Assembly: GCA_964247055.1 (NCBI GenBank)
Contig: OZ176056.1
Span: 7,750,001 to 7,814,000, forward strand
Origin: Paragordius varius
Lineage: Eukaryota > Nematomorpha
Direction: 5' to 3'
Length of the DNA: 64,000 bases
The position numbers and the translations under genes were made by a program. Shown piece by piece: positions 11,701-23,885 of this stretch (position 1 is the first letter of the stretch; each line of letters opens with the position of its first letter). The notes below the pieces were generated by a model. That model was given only the letters and a program-made list of their open reading frames with translations, did not search any database and had not been told where the DNA came from.

Positions 11701-12894
11701 AACTAGAAACAAAAGCTATCTCTACTTATGTCCTAAACATGGGTCGTCGTGAACAAAAAATCACCGCTATGATAGAATTCCACAGTCCTGGTCAAATCAT
11801 AATGTTTCCTTGGGGATGGACTGAAACACCCCTGCCCACCAAAATTTATAATGATTTGGTGAGCATTAATAACCATTTAAGAGTTTATTATAGACAGATT
11901 TAAGCGAAATCCTAATTTCGTAAGCGGAGGGTTAAACGGCAGGGTTTGTAAATTTCGCTCTTTAAATTGGAACAGACAAAATAATATTCTTAATACGCTA
12001 AACTATAAATGCATAATAAATTGTCATTAAAAAAAATTTGTTAAAATATAAAAATGTTGCTTTTGGTTGAAAAAATGTTGCGCTTGGATTAAAAAATGAC
12101 GTTTGATTAAAAAATGTTACTCTTAAATGAAAAATGGTATGTTGATTCTCAAAGAAGCGGTTTTAAAATTAATATTATAATCTAACAACCATTAGTTGAA
12201 TCGGTCTCATATATAACGTTTTTTCTCTAGTTTCTTTAAAGAATATTTATTCAGTTAAATTTTTCATAAGCAGTAGAGTTCTTGAGCTATTTATTCCTTT
12301 CTTTAAATTTATTGCAACTTCAATTTAAAAAGATATAAATGTAAGAAAATTTGTGATGTCCAAATAGTAGGATATAGAAATTATATCGAATTAACTGCAA
12401 TCTATCAATTAAGTTTTTTAATTAAACGAACCAAATTTTAAAATCTTAATAGATTTTTACAGGTAAATATCTATAATATATATTAGGATGCTAAAATTAT
12501 ACACTACTTTGCTAATATGAGTGATGCTTTTTCAGTGAAACTGACAAAAACTGAAGAAAAATTAAATTTGCCTCATAATTATACTACTTCATTCCCTAAA
12601 ATCATTAATTACATTTTATATCTAATCCCATATAAGCTCACAACAGCTTACGAAATGTCACGAGCTATCAAACAAACAAGCAATACAACATACACATTTG
12701 GTCAAATAACTGAACTGTTATATACAGCTTTTGGCAATTCTCTGGATTGGTTCTATGCCATTGCAGGAGTTAAATGGGCCTATGCCTTTGAATTGAGAGA
12801 TTTGGAAAATTTCAACATATCCAAACAACATTTAAAACCATCGTGTCAAGAAATATTTAGGGCTTTACTTGTGTTAGCTAAAAATATACTATAA
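8704..12894 (+). CDS. Zinc carboxypeptidase, M14A type (5' exons missing)
   Basis: An M14 metallocarboxypeptidase, which removes C-terminal residues and is normally secreted as a zymogen. Four exons fit in phase: 8704-8954, 10918-11121, 11657-11858 and 12487-12894. Exon 1 has THAREW (zinc His69/Glu72, bovine numbering). The exon 1/2 junction makes NPDGYAYSW, and exon 2 has DLNRNW (Asn144/Arg145). Exon 3 has FHSPGQ (zinc His196). Exon 4 has [12 protein letters not shown] (Tyr248, and Leu at the position of residue 255) and FELRD (catalytic Glu270). A hydrophobic residue at 255 predicts carboxypeptidase-A specificity rather than B. A loop before [10 protein letters not shown] is longer than usual and very basic (RIKRRKRKK). 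Signal peptide, propeptide and first mature exons are not seen. Introns are 1963, 535 and 628 bp; the first is packed with foldback repeats. No in-frame stop occurs within the proposed exons. Confidence 0.88.
9013..9100. repeat. FB2 end fragment
   Basis: One arm only: CCATTTGCACTTTAAAAGTG followed by diverged CACTTCAAGTTGGTCCTT units. It lies in the first carboxypeptidase intron. Confidence 0.6.
9181..9772. repeat. FB2 foldback element, diverged
   Basis: The left arm has TTTGCACTTTAAGAGTG and CACTTCAAATCGGTCC units. The right arm carries the complementary units and ends CTCTTGAAGTGCAAATGATA. The interior is AT-rich without coding potential. It is in the first carboxypeptidase intron. Confidence 0.7.
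9931..10595. repeat. FB2 foldback element, best copy
   Basis: Starts TATACCATTTGCACTTCAAG and ends with the exact complement before GGTATA. Each arm has four to five tandem ~18-21-bp units of the form TTGAACATTTCAAGTTGGTCC split across two lines of the array. The unit bodies on the right arm are complementary (GGACCAACTTGAAGTGTTCA). The interior includes AACCGTATATC and GGGTTATT landmarks and a second, inner inverted repeat around AAAAAAGTGGTTTTT. No ORF of note. It is in the first carboxypeptidase intron. Confidence 0.85.
12048..12143. repeat. FB1 fragment (single arm)
   Basis: Four diverged units of the GAAAAAATGTTGCGTTTG type ending in GAAAAATGGTAT, the FB1 terminus. It sits in the last carboxypeptidase intron. 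Confidence 0.65.
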
Positions 12895-12935
12895 TTAAAA
12901 AAATTCGATCATAAACATAGCGTAATACATAAGTG

Positions 12936-13215
12936 TTCAACACACTGCCCGCGGGCCGAATGCTGGCCGAAATAAAATATATGGTTGCGAATTTATTAAA
13001 TTACCAAATAAATATATATTACAGAATTTATTAATGTTTCTTACCGAATAGCCTTTTGTAATTGACGACGAAGTTGAAAAAATTGGTGAAATAAAGAGTA
13101 TTTGGGTTTTTTCGCAATTTTATTATAGTCTATCTGAATTATAAAATCTAATGACTTATTTAAAATTACCATACCCCGATTTTCGTACGCGGCCCGCGAG
13201 GCGATTGGTGTTGGT
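12936..13215. repeat. GC-rich hAT-like fragment
   Basis: Two GC-rich patches stand out in AT-rich surroundings: CTGCCCGCGGGCCGAATG at 12953 and TACGCGGCCCGCGAGGCG at about 13187. They are roughly inverted to each other and resemble hAT terminal or subterminal sequence. No target duplication was found. Confidence 0.35.
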
Positions 13216-13362
13216 CACTGCTTGTGTAAACCAACTCATTACAATTAAAATTTTTATGCCAACAAAAATTTATAAAATTCTCTTAACAGATCCTAACTAT
13301 ATTAATTTATCACACAAGGATTTTATAAATTTTGCAATAAACGCATTCGTCCAAATCCATAG

Positions 13363-13393
<31 letters not shown>

Positions 13394-13502
13394 AATTTCA
13401 AAATGATATTTGGATCAAACCTTGGGTTTCTAATGATTATAAATCATTATGTAGGTAAAACCATTCGACTTCTACACGTCTATGACATATATATAACCTG
13501 AC

Positions 13503-13810
13503 AAGTACTGTAAAATTAGTAATTATACTTCAAACTAACCCTTGATTGATATTAACCCTCGAACAATTCAAATTTACCCTAAAATAAATTGTGAGTTTTT
13601 TAAAAATAAATATTACCTATATTTTTTATAGTTTTACAAAATAAAATTTTGTAATTAAAATAGAAATGCAAACTATGCCATAAAGATATGTTTCATATAA
13701 ACAGAAGTTATGTTAGCCCGAAACAATTCGAGTAAATTTTAATTTCAAGGGTGAATTTGAAATTTTCGAGGGTTTTGATTAAATTAAGGATGAATGTAAA
13801 TGAATGTCTA
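13503..13810. repeat. FB3-type MITE, old copy
   Basis: Contains AACAATTCAAATTTACCCT on one side and AGGGTGAATTTGAAATTTT on the other in inverted orientation, with the interior landmark CATAAAGATATGTTTCATAT. This matches the cleaner copy at 60419-60618. The outermost ends are eroded. Confidence 0.55.
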
Positions 13811-14044
13811 CAATAAAATAAGCTGTTGAAATATATATCCTGATATGAAAATATATCAGGATTATCATGATTTTGGTTTTGGCCTTTACGATGATAAAAG
13901 TATTTACACTTTTGTGATAAGTAGTCCATAGAACACATTTTTTGTAATAAATTTTTTTGGTAAAAGCTAAATGCTTCATTCCAAATATTACTAAAATATA
14001 TATTACACTAACTATTAAATGCAAACTATATTTTTAAAATACTT

Positions 14045-14290
14045 TAAATTTCCATATGATGGCTCCGAAAGTCACAAATTATCTTCCAAATTGGGCTGGT
14101 TCTTTTAAAATTAACGCAAAAATGCCGGGATTGCGTGATAAAATTTTTAATATTTGAATATTTTTAAAAAAGTACATCCTTAACAATTTAATTTTTGCCA
14201 AAATAGTGTTTAAGCTTGATACTATTAGGTATGATGGAAACGAAAAAAAACTCTTTAAGATATCATAAAAATACTTTTTATATATTTAAT
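14045..14290. repeat. Family T inverted arm, left of the Gypsy nest
   Basis: GGCTCCGAAAGTC, ACGCAAAAATGCCGGGATTG and AGGTATGATGGAAACG landmarks match the arms of the element at 46725-47385. The opposite-strand partner is at 21740-21930, just past the Gypsy nest. Confidence 0.65.
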
Positions 14291-14339
14291 TTGCTTAACA
14301 ATTCTATCAGTTCAGAATTATGATTAGAATGTTTATTTG

Positions 14340-16144
14340 TCTTCAAATCCGACGTGTTATAATTGTAAGATATTTATTTTTTGAGATTCAATTATTAATC
14401 TATCATGCCAATATAATAACCCGTATGTATTTTCAATTTCATTTATAAAACTGTGGAATGGATGTAATATTTTATTGGACCAGTTGTTTGTTCTTAGTGC
14501 CTTTATTACCTGTTTTAATACAGTGTCGGTTTCGATCTGGCTTCTAATATGGTCACGATTTATATTGAATAGATTACTATTGACAAATCTTACATGTTCT
14601 GCTGTTTGAAGGCTTTCTGTGTCTTGTTGTTGTGGTTCTGTCTGCATGCGGGACAATGGATCTGCAATGTTTTCGTGGCAATGTACCGTAGATTGTAATT
14701 AAATTCGCTAGCTTTATATATCCAACGTAGTAGCTTGGAATTATTTATTTGGTCTAATTTACGATTATTTCCAAACAGCTTTGTTAGTAGTTTGTGATCA
14801 GTACGCAGTTCAAACTTCTTCCCCGTAATAAACGTTCTAAATTTTTCAAAAGCGAAAAGTATGGCTTGGGATTCCTTTTCTATCACTGAATAATTTTCTT
14901 CGGGTCTAGACCACTTTCTAGATGCGTAGGCAATGGGTTTATTTGTGTCCTCCTGCGTGGTCTGTAGTAACACTGCTCCGTACCCTTTATTCGAGGGGTC
15001 TGTTTCGATTATAATAGGTAACTCAGGGTTGAACGGAGTTAGTTTAACAGTATGACATATTAATTTTTTGGCTCTGTTAAAACAGTCCTCGTGGTTTTTG
15101 GTCCATATCCAGGGTTTTTTATAACTGCTTAGATCGTGAAGTATAGCCAAACTTCCATGCAATTTCGGGAGGAATCGTGTGTGTAAATTTATTAAGCCTA
15201 AGAAGGACTTGAGTGTTGTTTTGTCAGTGGGTCTTGGGAAGTCTTGTATGGCTTTAACTTTATCGGCAGCTGGTGAAATGCCGTTTTTTGATATAACATA
15301 TCCCAAATAACTTACAGAAGGTTGAAAAAGTTTTAGTTTGCTTTTACTTAATTTTAAACCGGAATCGTCTTAACGCTTAAATACCTTTTCTAAGTTTCTT
15401 TTATGTTCATTTTGGTTTTTTCCTGTTATTAAAATATCGTCTAAATATACAGCTGTTCCTGGGCAGTCACCTAAAATCTTATCCATTAATCTTTGAAAAA
15501 TGCAGGGGGCGCTTGTTAGCCAAAGGGAAGCCTTTTATATGTAAAATACCCTAGAGGTGTGGTAATTGTTAGTAACTTTTGACTTTCTTGATCTATTGGC
15601 AATTGCAGATATGCGTCTTTCAAATCGATTACCGAAAATGATTCTCCTAATCCTATTTTGGAAACTAATTCGTCAAATGTCGGTATATCATGACTATCTA
15701 CTAGATGTGGATTTATTGTAACACAATAATCTGCACATAACCTTAAAGCACCATTCGCTTTTGTTATACAAACAATAGGGGTGGCCCAGGTTAGTTTCTC
15801 AGTTGTAGGGTCTAATGGTTTGATTATGTCCGCTTCTAAACTCTTAATTTCAGAGTCGACTTTTTCTTTTAACGGTATCGGATGCGGCGACACTTAAATA
15901 TTTTTGGTTTTGTATTGTTTTTAAAAACAGTTTGATAGGGGTTCCAGTGAAAGACCCTAACTTTTCACAAAAAAGTAAATTAAATTTATTAACAAGTGAA
16001 TTCACGCCAAAGATTTTGTTTCACTATCGCATTGTACCATGACCATACAACTGCCCTTGGAATTGATTTGTCCACCATAGCTATACAAATCTGGGCCTGT
16101 TTGTTGCAAATCGGGCTCCCCAATTTTTTCCCACGCTTGACAAT
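14340..16144 (-). mobile_element. Ty3/Gypsy element A, pol part (fossil)
   Basis: Minus-strand remains of a Ty3/Gypsy polyprotein: the end of protease, reverse transcriptase, RNase H and the start of the integrase region, in that order from right to left. No LTR is seen at the left end. It is broken, with several breaks. Its missing 5' portion (gag, zinc knuckle, start of protease) is at 20684-21400, separated from it by element B. It is older than element B because B is inserted into it. Confidence 0.85.
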
Positions 16145-16380
16145 TGTTAGAGTGGGAACTGACAGGCTAATTTGAATGAATATTTTATTAAACGATTAGA
16201 TTAACCGCACAAACAACATTTGTTATATATTATTTACATTATCCTATTAACATACCTGTGTACTATTATTATATTATTATAACCTCACCACCACTTGTGA
16301 ATATTATTATTATACCTTGAGATAATTGTATATTAGCAAACATCTCACCTTAATATATGTGAATACATTAGACCTAATTA

Positions 16381-16453
<73 letters not shown>

Positions 16454-16527
16454 CATTATATAAACCACCATTCATACAACATATAATAAATTTACCATTA
16501 CCTTTACTTTGTGGTCCCCAGTTATCA
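16145..16527 (+). repeat. 5' LTR of Gypsy element B
   Basis: Begins TGTTAGAGTGGGAACTGACA and ends CCCCAGTTATCA, matching 20347-20683. It contains a ~65-bp TA microsatellite that is only ~19 bp in the 3' LTR, which accounts for nearly all of the 46-bp length difference. About a dozen other differences are visible, so the copy is not recent. Confidence 0.9.
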
Positions 16528-19500
16528 GTAGTGGCCAAAACGAGTATGGCAGACGAACCAATGAATACCACAGCTCCTCATGCTAGTATTGCGAATTTAG
16601 CCATAGAAAAATACAATGATAATAATAAATTCGAAGACCTCGAGTATATTAGCAACGTACTTGAGGCAAAGGATATTCCGGTGACCGAAAAAACGCTTAA
16701 ATCAACTATACTAGCATATGGCGGATTCATGATAGTAAGAAAGATTAACCATCGTTTATACCCCAAGAAAATAAAAGACGCCACATGGGCGGAGATTACA
16801 GAAACAGGCAAAAAAATATTCAATCCGACAAAATCAAAATTCCAAAGAGGCTGACGCAACGAGGTTGAAAGTTTTACCCAATTCCTTAAGCGTGTCAAGA
16901 TAAAGAAGCTCAATTCACTGAAGCCATAAAACAACGTATTCGTGATGCATTCGTAATAGGACTGCGACAACCTCAACTAGAAATGGATATCCATTCCAGG
17001 TATCCAGATGCTTTGATAAACGGTATTCCTGTCCTATTAGAAACAATCGTAGATCTCGCACTAGCACATGAGGCTGCTAGGGCTGGAATACAGAATAACA
17101 ATAATAGTAATAACAATAGCAATCGATACAGTAACAGCAATAATAATAATATCAATCGGTTACAACATAATAAATCCAATCGACAAACAATAATAAAATC
17201 TTTTACCACATGTAAATATTGCGGCACCACACACCCACTCAACAAGTGTCGAGCCTGGAGACGATCCTGCAACAAATGCGGAAAGCTGAACCATTTTGCT
17301 AGGATGTGTGTGGCCAAAAGACAAAGACCCAATTTCAATGGGCAATTATTGAAGGAAGTCAACGTAGGTCGTAATGCGCTAACTCCCTTACTGATAACAC
17401 TAGTAATAAACGGGTTAAAAAAAGACTTTATTTAAGATACCGGTTCGGATATTAGCGTAACAAACTTTTCACGTGGGAAATCGGTAAACTCAAGGTGAGT
17501 CCGACACCCCCAGTAAAATCGTATAACAATACCACAGTGCCAATGATGGGGACAGCAAGTGTCAAGGTCCAGGTAAATGATAAATAAATGGTCGGGGACA
17601 TATGTGTCCTAAGCAAAACGATGGGGATGGCTCCGCTGATCTGTGGAGTGGACGGGATGGCGAAATTCCAGATTGAGATGCCACAGGTTAAAGTTAATTA
17701 TCTTAAATTGAATGAGATTTGTTAAAATTTTAAAAATTTATTCGAAATAAGTTAGGGTGTTATAAAGACCCTGTAAAAATTCGCATTGCAGCGAATGCGA
17801 TCCCGAAAGTATGGCCATGTCGCAGGGTGCCTTTTCCATTAAGAGAAAAGGTGGAGAAAGAGCTGACGAGGCTAGAAAAATTAGGCATTTTAGAGCCGGT
17901 GGATCCTAACACCACACCTGTGACATGGGCCAAGCCTACGGCTAATGTATTTAAACCGAATGGCGAATTAAGAATATGTAGTGATTTTCGGGTAACGATT
18001 AATAAGTGTTTGCAAGAAGACTCCCATATAATCCCCACGTTTGTTGAGTTGGTGTCGAAAATAGGTGAAGGTATCACATTCACGAAAATTGATTTAAAAG
18101 ATGCTTACCTCCAGATGCCAGTGGCAGAGAAGTGTCAAGAATTGTTAACTATCTCAACACATAAAGGTTTTTTTAGATACAAACGCATGCCGTTTGGACT
18201 GGCCACGGCACCTATCATCTTCCAAAAAGTGATGGAACAAGTGCTGGCTGAAAGTCCGAGAACTTGCGCACATTTAGATGACGTCCTAGCGACTGGTAGG
18301 ACGGAAAATAAACACATTAACAATTTAAACAACGTATTAAGTCGTCTCGATAAGGCCGGATTTAAATTAAGACAATATAAAATACTGATAGGCGTAGAAT
18401 CAGTAAACCATTTAGGGTTTGAAATATCGAAAAAGGGTATAAGCCCATGTGAAAGCAAAATCAAAGCAATTAAGAAACTAAAGAGGCCTGTAGATAAAAA
18501 GTCATTACGTAGTTTTTTAGGTTTTTGACATTTCATGAACGCTTTATACCAAAATTACAAATGATAGTCGGTCCCTTACATGAATTAACTAGCAAAAATA
18601 CGAGATGGTGTTGGACCGAGAAAAATGAGAAAAGCTGGTTAGCAGCTAAGAATTTGTTAAGCGAAAAAGTGTTTTTAACACCATATAATCCGAATAGGAA
18701 ATTGATAATAGAAACTGATGCGTCAGATTTAGGATTCGGATGTATTTTAAGTCATGAAGTTAATAGTGAAAGGATACCGATAGCGTATGCCTCACAAAAG
18801 TATAGCAACGCTGAAAGGAATTATTCCACTATAGAGAAGGAATTAAAAGCAATATTATTTGCGTTACGAAAGTTTCATAGATGGTAGAAAATTTATAATA
18901 TTAACTGTCCATTTACCTTTAGTAAAGTTAATAAATAGAGATCGAGATTTAAAAGAGATACATAATGCTAAAATACTAAGGTGGATTAATATGATAAATG
19001 AATACGACTTTAAAATAAGTCATCAAAAAGGGGTTCAAAATAGAGCTGATTATTTATCGAGATGGCCGATTGACGAGATCGTTGCCTATGATGAAGATTA
19101 TGCGGTTACCAGATATTTGAGATTTATGAATTGTCATAACGTGCGGTTAAGCAGAGATGAAATTCGAAAAGAAACCACATTAGATTCAGTATTACAAAAA
19201 GTAATTATTAAACAACCATGACTGGAGTTCTCCAGAATTAGAAAAGTTTGTAAATCGTAAAGACGAGTTGGCATATCAATATGGCTTATTAAGTTTAAAT
19301 GATCGGATTGTAATTCCGAAGCCCCTCCAAAAGGAGGTGGTGAGATACCTACACAGTGGTCATAACAACGTAGAGACCATGAAAGCGATGGCCAGATTTA
19401 CGTGTTATTGGCCTGAATTAGAAAATGACCTGGTAAAAGCCAGTAATCAATGCGAATCGTGCCAACGTAGTAGGCCGAATGTTACTCAGAATTCCGCGTA

Positions 19501-20346
19501 TCAGTGGGATCATAATGTTGTGTGGGAGCGTTTGCACATTGATATAGTCGGACCGGTAGACGGTTTTTATTGGTTGTTGATAATTGATAGTGCCTTGAAA
19601 TGGGCAGAAGATTTATTTTGAAAAAGGTAACCGCAGCGAATATAATCCACAAAGTAGAAGAAACGTTTGCAAGGTTTGGCTTTGCAAGAGAGATCGTTAG
19701 CGATAACGCTTCGTACTTCAGTAATGAGTACTTTACGTCAACCTTAAGTACGTTAGGGGTGAAACATATTAAGGTTACCCCCTACCATCCTAAGAGTAAT
19801 GGGATGGTAGAAAGGTTAGTAGGTACAATAAAAAATAAATACAAAAGAATAAAAAAGCGTACTCCCCATACCCCCTTAACCTGGTTAAATAGTAGGGTGA
19901 GATTGTTAGATGCACCGGCCCCCCGACGGCAGTTTGCCATTGACCAGGTAATGATTAAAAATGAATTAAGTCCAGGGTGGCGCGCCGGAGAGATTACGGA
20001 CCGTACAGGGTTATTTTCATACAAGGCATGGGACAAGGACCGAGACAAAGTTGTGAGGAAACACGCTGACCAAATAGTACAACAACCACAACCACAGCCG
20101 ACCACTGCAGCAACACAAATGAGGAGGAGGTAACCACTGCCACGGATGATGGAACAATCGCCGAAACGCAACTAAACACGATCAATTCAAGGGACGAAAT
20201 CGAACCAATTACTCCGACAGCCTAAATTCCAAATAATGATAATACCCAGAAATCTGAGACAATCTACTTCCCTGCTAAAACACAAGAAGGACGGTACCCG
20301 ACAAGAAGTCGTCAGAAACCTGCCCGCTTTCGTTAGGGGGTAATGA

Positions 20347-20683
20347 TGTTAGAGTGGTAACTGACAGGTTAATTTGAATGAATCTTTTATAACACGATTA
20401 GATTAACCGCACAAACAACATTCGTTATATATTATTACATTAACCTATTAACTTATCTGTGTACTATTATTATATTATTATAACCTCACCACCACTTGTG
20501 AATATCAATATTATACCTTGAGATAATTGTATATAAGCAAACATCTCACCTTGATATATGTGAATACATTAGACCTAATTATCTTAGATATATATATATA
20601 TAGATAGATCATTATATAAACCACCATTCATACAACATATAATAAATTTACCATTACCTTTACTTTGTCGTCCCCAGTTATCA
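20347..20683 (+). repeat. 3' LTR of Gypsy element B
   Basis: Matches the 5' LTR from TGTTAGAGTGG to CCCCAGTTATCA, apart from a shorter TA run and a handful of substitutions. Confidence 0.9.
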
Positions 20684-21400
20684 ATCAATTATAGATAAGC
20701 TTGAACCTGTGTCTATAATGATGCGTATCGGCTTGTCATTTATTGTTATCTTGGGGGTGGATCCAGATTCGACATGCTGAACGTTGCTAATCCTTTTCTT
20801 CTAACAGCACGGTTGGAAGTGATTCCAGCCTTGGCACTTATAACATTGTTTGCCCCAAGCTGGGCATCTGCCGGGTGCATGACCTAACCCGCAGAATCGA
20901 CACATGTTTTGGTATTTCCGAACTGTAGTCTGCTATATCTGGCCATCTATTGTTGTTATTTGATGTGCTTTTTCATAGTTGAGGGCAATGTCTACCACTT
21001 GTTTGAGCGTTACAGCTTCGTTTCCCCACATGGCATCGGGGAATCTAGTAAATAGATCTAGTTCTAATTTTTCCACTCCCAGGCCTGCAATGAACACGTC
21101 GCGCCTTTTTTCATCGATGTCAAGCTTGAAGTTGCATTTTGTGGCTTTGGCTTTGACTCGTAAAAGAAATTCCGTAAATGTTTCATTTTCTTTCCGACGG
21201 AGTTTTACGAAATTGAATCCGGCCTGGAATATGTTGGTCCTATTCGATTCGTAAATTTTCCTACCGGCTAATGATGTCCGGTCAGGAGGTATTATCAAGC
21301 GAATTTGGGAAAATGAATTGTTGGAATTTCTTTGTGACCGACATTCCTGCGTAAGCGAGAAATAACGTTTTGCAATTTCTATCGTTTGCCGTCATGTTTT
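20684..21400 (-). mobile_element. Ty3/Gypsy element A, gag part (fossil)
   Basis: Minus-strand gag remains with a capsid-like region at about 20.93-21.30 kb, a zinc-knuckle region near 20.8-20.9 kb, and the beginning of a protease close to the boundary with element B. It belongs to the same element as 14340-16144. No LTR is recognisable at its right end. Confidence 0.8.
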
Positions 21401-21739
21401 TTTGCAGCTAACGTTCGCTGAATGTACGAAACTTATCGGTCAAAATTTTCCTTTTCATCAAAACTTTCCAGAGAAATTTTTGTCAGGTTCATTATCGCGC
21501 CAATGATAGAAGTAAGGTTATATAACACAGAATGATAGAAGTAAAGATATATTAAACAGAAAACATTTATTAAAATACCAGAAATCAAACATGTTTGTAT
21601 GATATTATAATACAGCAATTATATACTATCTATTTTGCTTGAAGCTACAATTAACATTAACTAGGTGTATCACAAAGAGTTATAGGTGTTTACAATTTTA
21701 TAGGTGCGTTTGTGTCTACGACAGTAGGATCTAACTTAA

Positions 21740-21930
21740 CATAAGCTCAAATTTGCTAAAAATTAAATTTTTTTAAAATTCATTTTTCAAAAAATATTTT
21801 TTATTCAAAATAGTGAATAATTAATTTTTTCATCTCGCGATCCCGGAATTTTTGCGTTTATTTAAGAGAACTAGACTATTTAGAAGAGCAAAAATTGGTA
21901 CTTTTGGAGCCAAAATCTTAAATTTTTATT
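21740..21930. repeat. Family T inverted arm, right of the Gypsy nest
   Basis: Reads as the reverse complement of 14045-14290: CGATCCCGGAATTTTTGCGT and TTTTGGAGCC landmarks. Together the two arms bracket the nested Gypsy elements, as if element A had landed inside a family T copy. Confidence 0.6.
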
Positions 21931-22184
21931 AAAATTATTAATTTGATTTTTATTGGGTAATATATTTTAGTATTTTTTAAATAAAGCATTTATCTTTCAC
22001 AAGAAAATTTTTTTAAAAAAAATATACGTAAATTTTCCAATTTACTGATATGGAGCACAAAAGTGTGAATGTGTGTGTGTGTGTTGCTGCAGTCGAAGTC
22101 GATTATTTGCAATGTAAATAAAACTTATCCATAAATTGCGGTTTTTAGTTTAAATGTTGAGTTGGGTTTCTTATTGAATATTGT

Positions 22185-22335
22185 CCATCCACCTTATCCT
22201 TCCTCGGCCCCTTTTATTGTACGCTAACTTTACCCAACATCAAGGACTTTTCCAGTGAATGATCTCATAATGTGGCCAAAGTAGGATGTGAATACCTTTT
22301 TCAGCTCACTCGTAAGGACCAAACATGCCTGGTAT
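22185..22335 (-). mobile_element. RTE-type LINE fragment
   Basis: The minus strand reads FGHIMRSFTGKVLDVG, followed by remains of the K-x-x-G-x-R-x-x-G basic block and WTI. This matches the C-terminal region of RTE-clade reverse transcriptases seen better at 29480-29930. It is short and frame-broken. Confidence 0.6.
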
Positions 22336-23039
22336 ATTTTCCTATCAGAATATATATTTCATCAGGTTATTGTTTTATATCCCCCGATTAAGGACGCAGT
22401 GTATATTATAAGACATATTTAGGAATTTTTTTTAACTTCTGCATTCGCAAACTTGCAAAAAATTTTGACTAATGCACAATTTCTTACAAATATTTGTTGG
22501 GCCTCATAAGTCTTTCAGAAAGGATCAACCTTTTTCAAATAATGGTATACACTTTTGTATTTTGGAAATGGTTCATTTAATTTAAATGTATTTACAGATT
22601 CTCAAAATGAAAACATAATCAACGTTTCCTTATTAATTCGGGGTTTTCCTAAAATTTTTTGATATCAGTATGCTTTTTATTCTCAACATTAAATTAAAAA
22701 CTTTATTGTAGTGGAAAGTATATGGGTGTCATTTAAATGTTTGCCAAATGCCAATAAAGATGGCGCCCGGTCAATGAATCATCAATTAAAGCCCGTGTTA
22801 CGCGCATTATCACCGATTGACATTTTAACAACACTTTTTATTTCGATATAATTAAAATAATAGTCCCTTGAAAGGCTGTACAAGCTGCAAAGAGTCCGGT
22901 TCCTGATAAATACAATATTAAATAAAAAATAATATTAAATGAAAAACTTTTAAAAACCCTTATCTTTGCCCTTTTACAGGCGATCGCAGAGCTTTTATAA
23001 AGCCCTGTTTAAAAGGTTGTTGAAATAATTACACTATTA

Positions 23040-23420
23040 TCAGGCATTTGATAAATCAATTATTTTCTATTGAGAGTCTAAAAAAGATCGGAAATATAAA
23101 CTTTTCGCTAAATATATATTTATACCTATTGTTATAAATTATAATCATCTCCAAAGAAAAAGGCGGCAAAAAGTAATGAGGGTCTTTTTAGTTTACGTTT
23201 TTAACTAATTATTATTCATGTACATCGGGTGATAATGCACATATTTAAATGCCCAATATTTTAATATTTTTATAATTATCGAATTTCACATGGTTCTTGG
23301 GTAATCCAAAATGCAGTTACATATCTAAATATATCTGCATCGACTCAACATTTTTAAATTTGATATGGGGAGTAATTAGTGTTCCAAATAAATATACAGT
23401 AACTATTAATAAAAGATGTA
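23040..23420 (+). repeat. Repeat family D copy
   Basis: Shares AGGCGGCAAAAAGTAATGAG, a TTTAACTAATTA block and an upstream TATATTTATACCT-like block with copies at 24540-24960, 28165-28475, 28965-29310, 55880-56250 (reverse) and 57780-58060. Fuller copies begin near CAGCTGATA and end near TTTGGGATATGAAAC. Non-coding and of unknown class. Confidence 0.5.
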
Positions 23421-23885
23421 AAACTATCAAATAATTTTTATTTTAAAATTTTAGTTAAGTAACCCATATTAGCGGGTCCAAAAATAGAGACTCTTGGATA
23501 TTAAAAAATTAAATATTGAGTTTTGTTTTCCTTTTTAATTAGATATATTTCAATAATTAAAATTTTTTTGCCTTAGTAGTTAAAAAAGATTAATTAAAAT
23601 GGGTCTTCCAACTCTTTGATATTGATTTGCTCTTTTCTTATTAATTCAATATATAAGAATTTAATATATATTTTTTTCATCGAAAATTAATTTAAAGTAT
23701 CTTATAGTGTTTTCCTCTTATTTTTGTACAAGGTGCTATATTTTGATGCTTCATTAAAAATATATTTTTAGACAGAATAATGGTTTTATAATAGAATAAT
23801 ATATCCATATATCGTCCAAAATGATTTCACTCACCATACTTTGGGTTTTTATTTAATTTTTTTTACCGGGCAAATATATTTGCAG

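Larger units (their letters stand above)
16145..20683 (+). mobile_element. Ty3/Gypsy LTR element B (fossil)
   Basis: An LTR retrotransposon inserted in opposite orientation within element A. Parts in order: 5' LTR, gag with a double zinc-knuckle region (about 16.5-17.4 kb), protease (about 17.4-17.7 kb), reverse transcriptase (17.8-18.5 kb), RNase H (18.5-19.0 kb), integrase with zinc-binding and catalytic core (19.2-20.1 kb), 3' LTR. All parts of a gag-pol are represented, but it is broken, with roughly half a dozen breaks. CAAT occurs at 16141-16144 and at 20682-20685. If the LTR is taken to end two bases earlier than the TATCA reading, this is a 4-bp target duplication as expected for Gypsy. 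Confidence 0.92.

Noticed and set aside
16374-16571. Minus-strand frame ending in a (IY)n run
   Set aside because: A translation of the TA microsatellite in the LTR; the same explains similar frames at 40275-40566 and 59620-59826.
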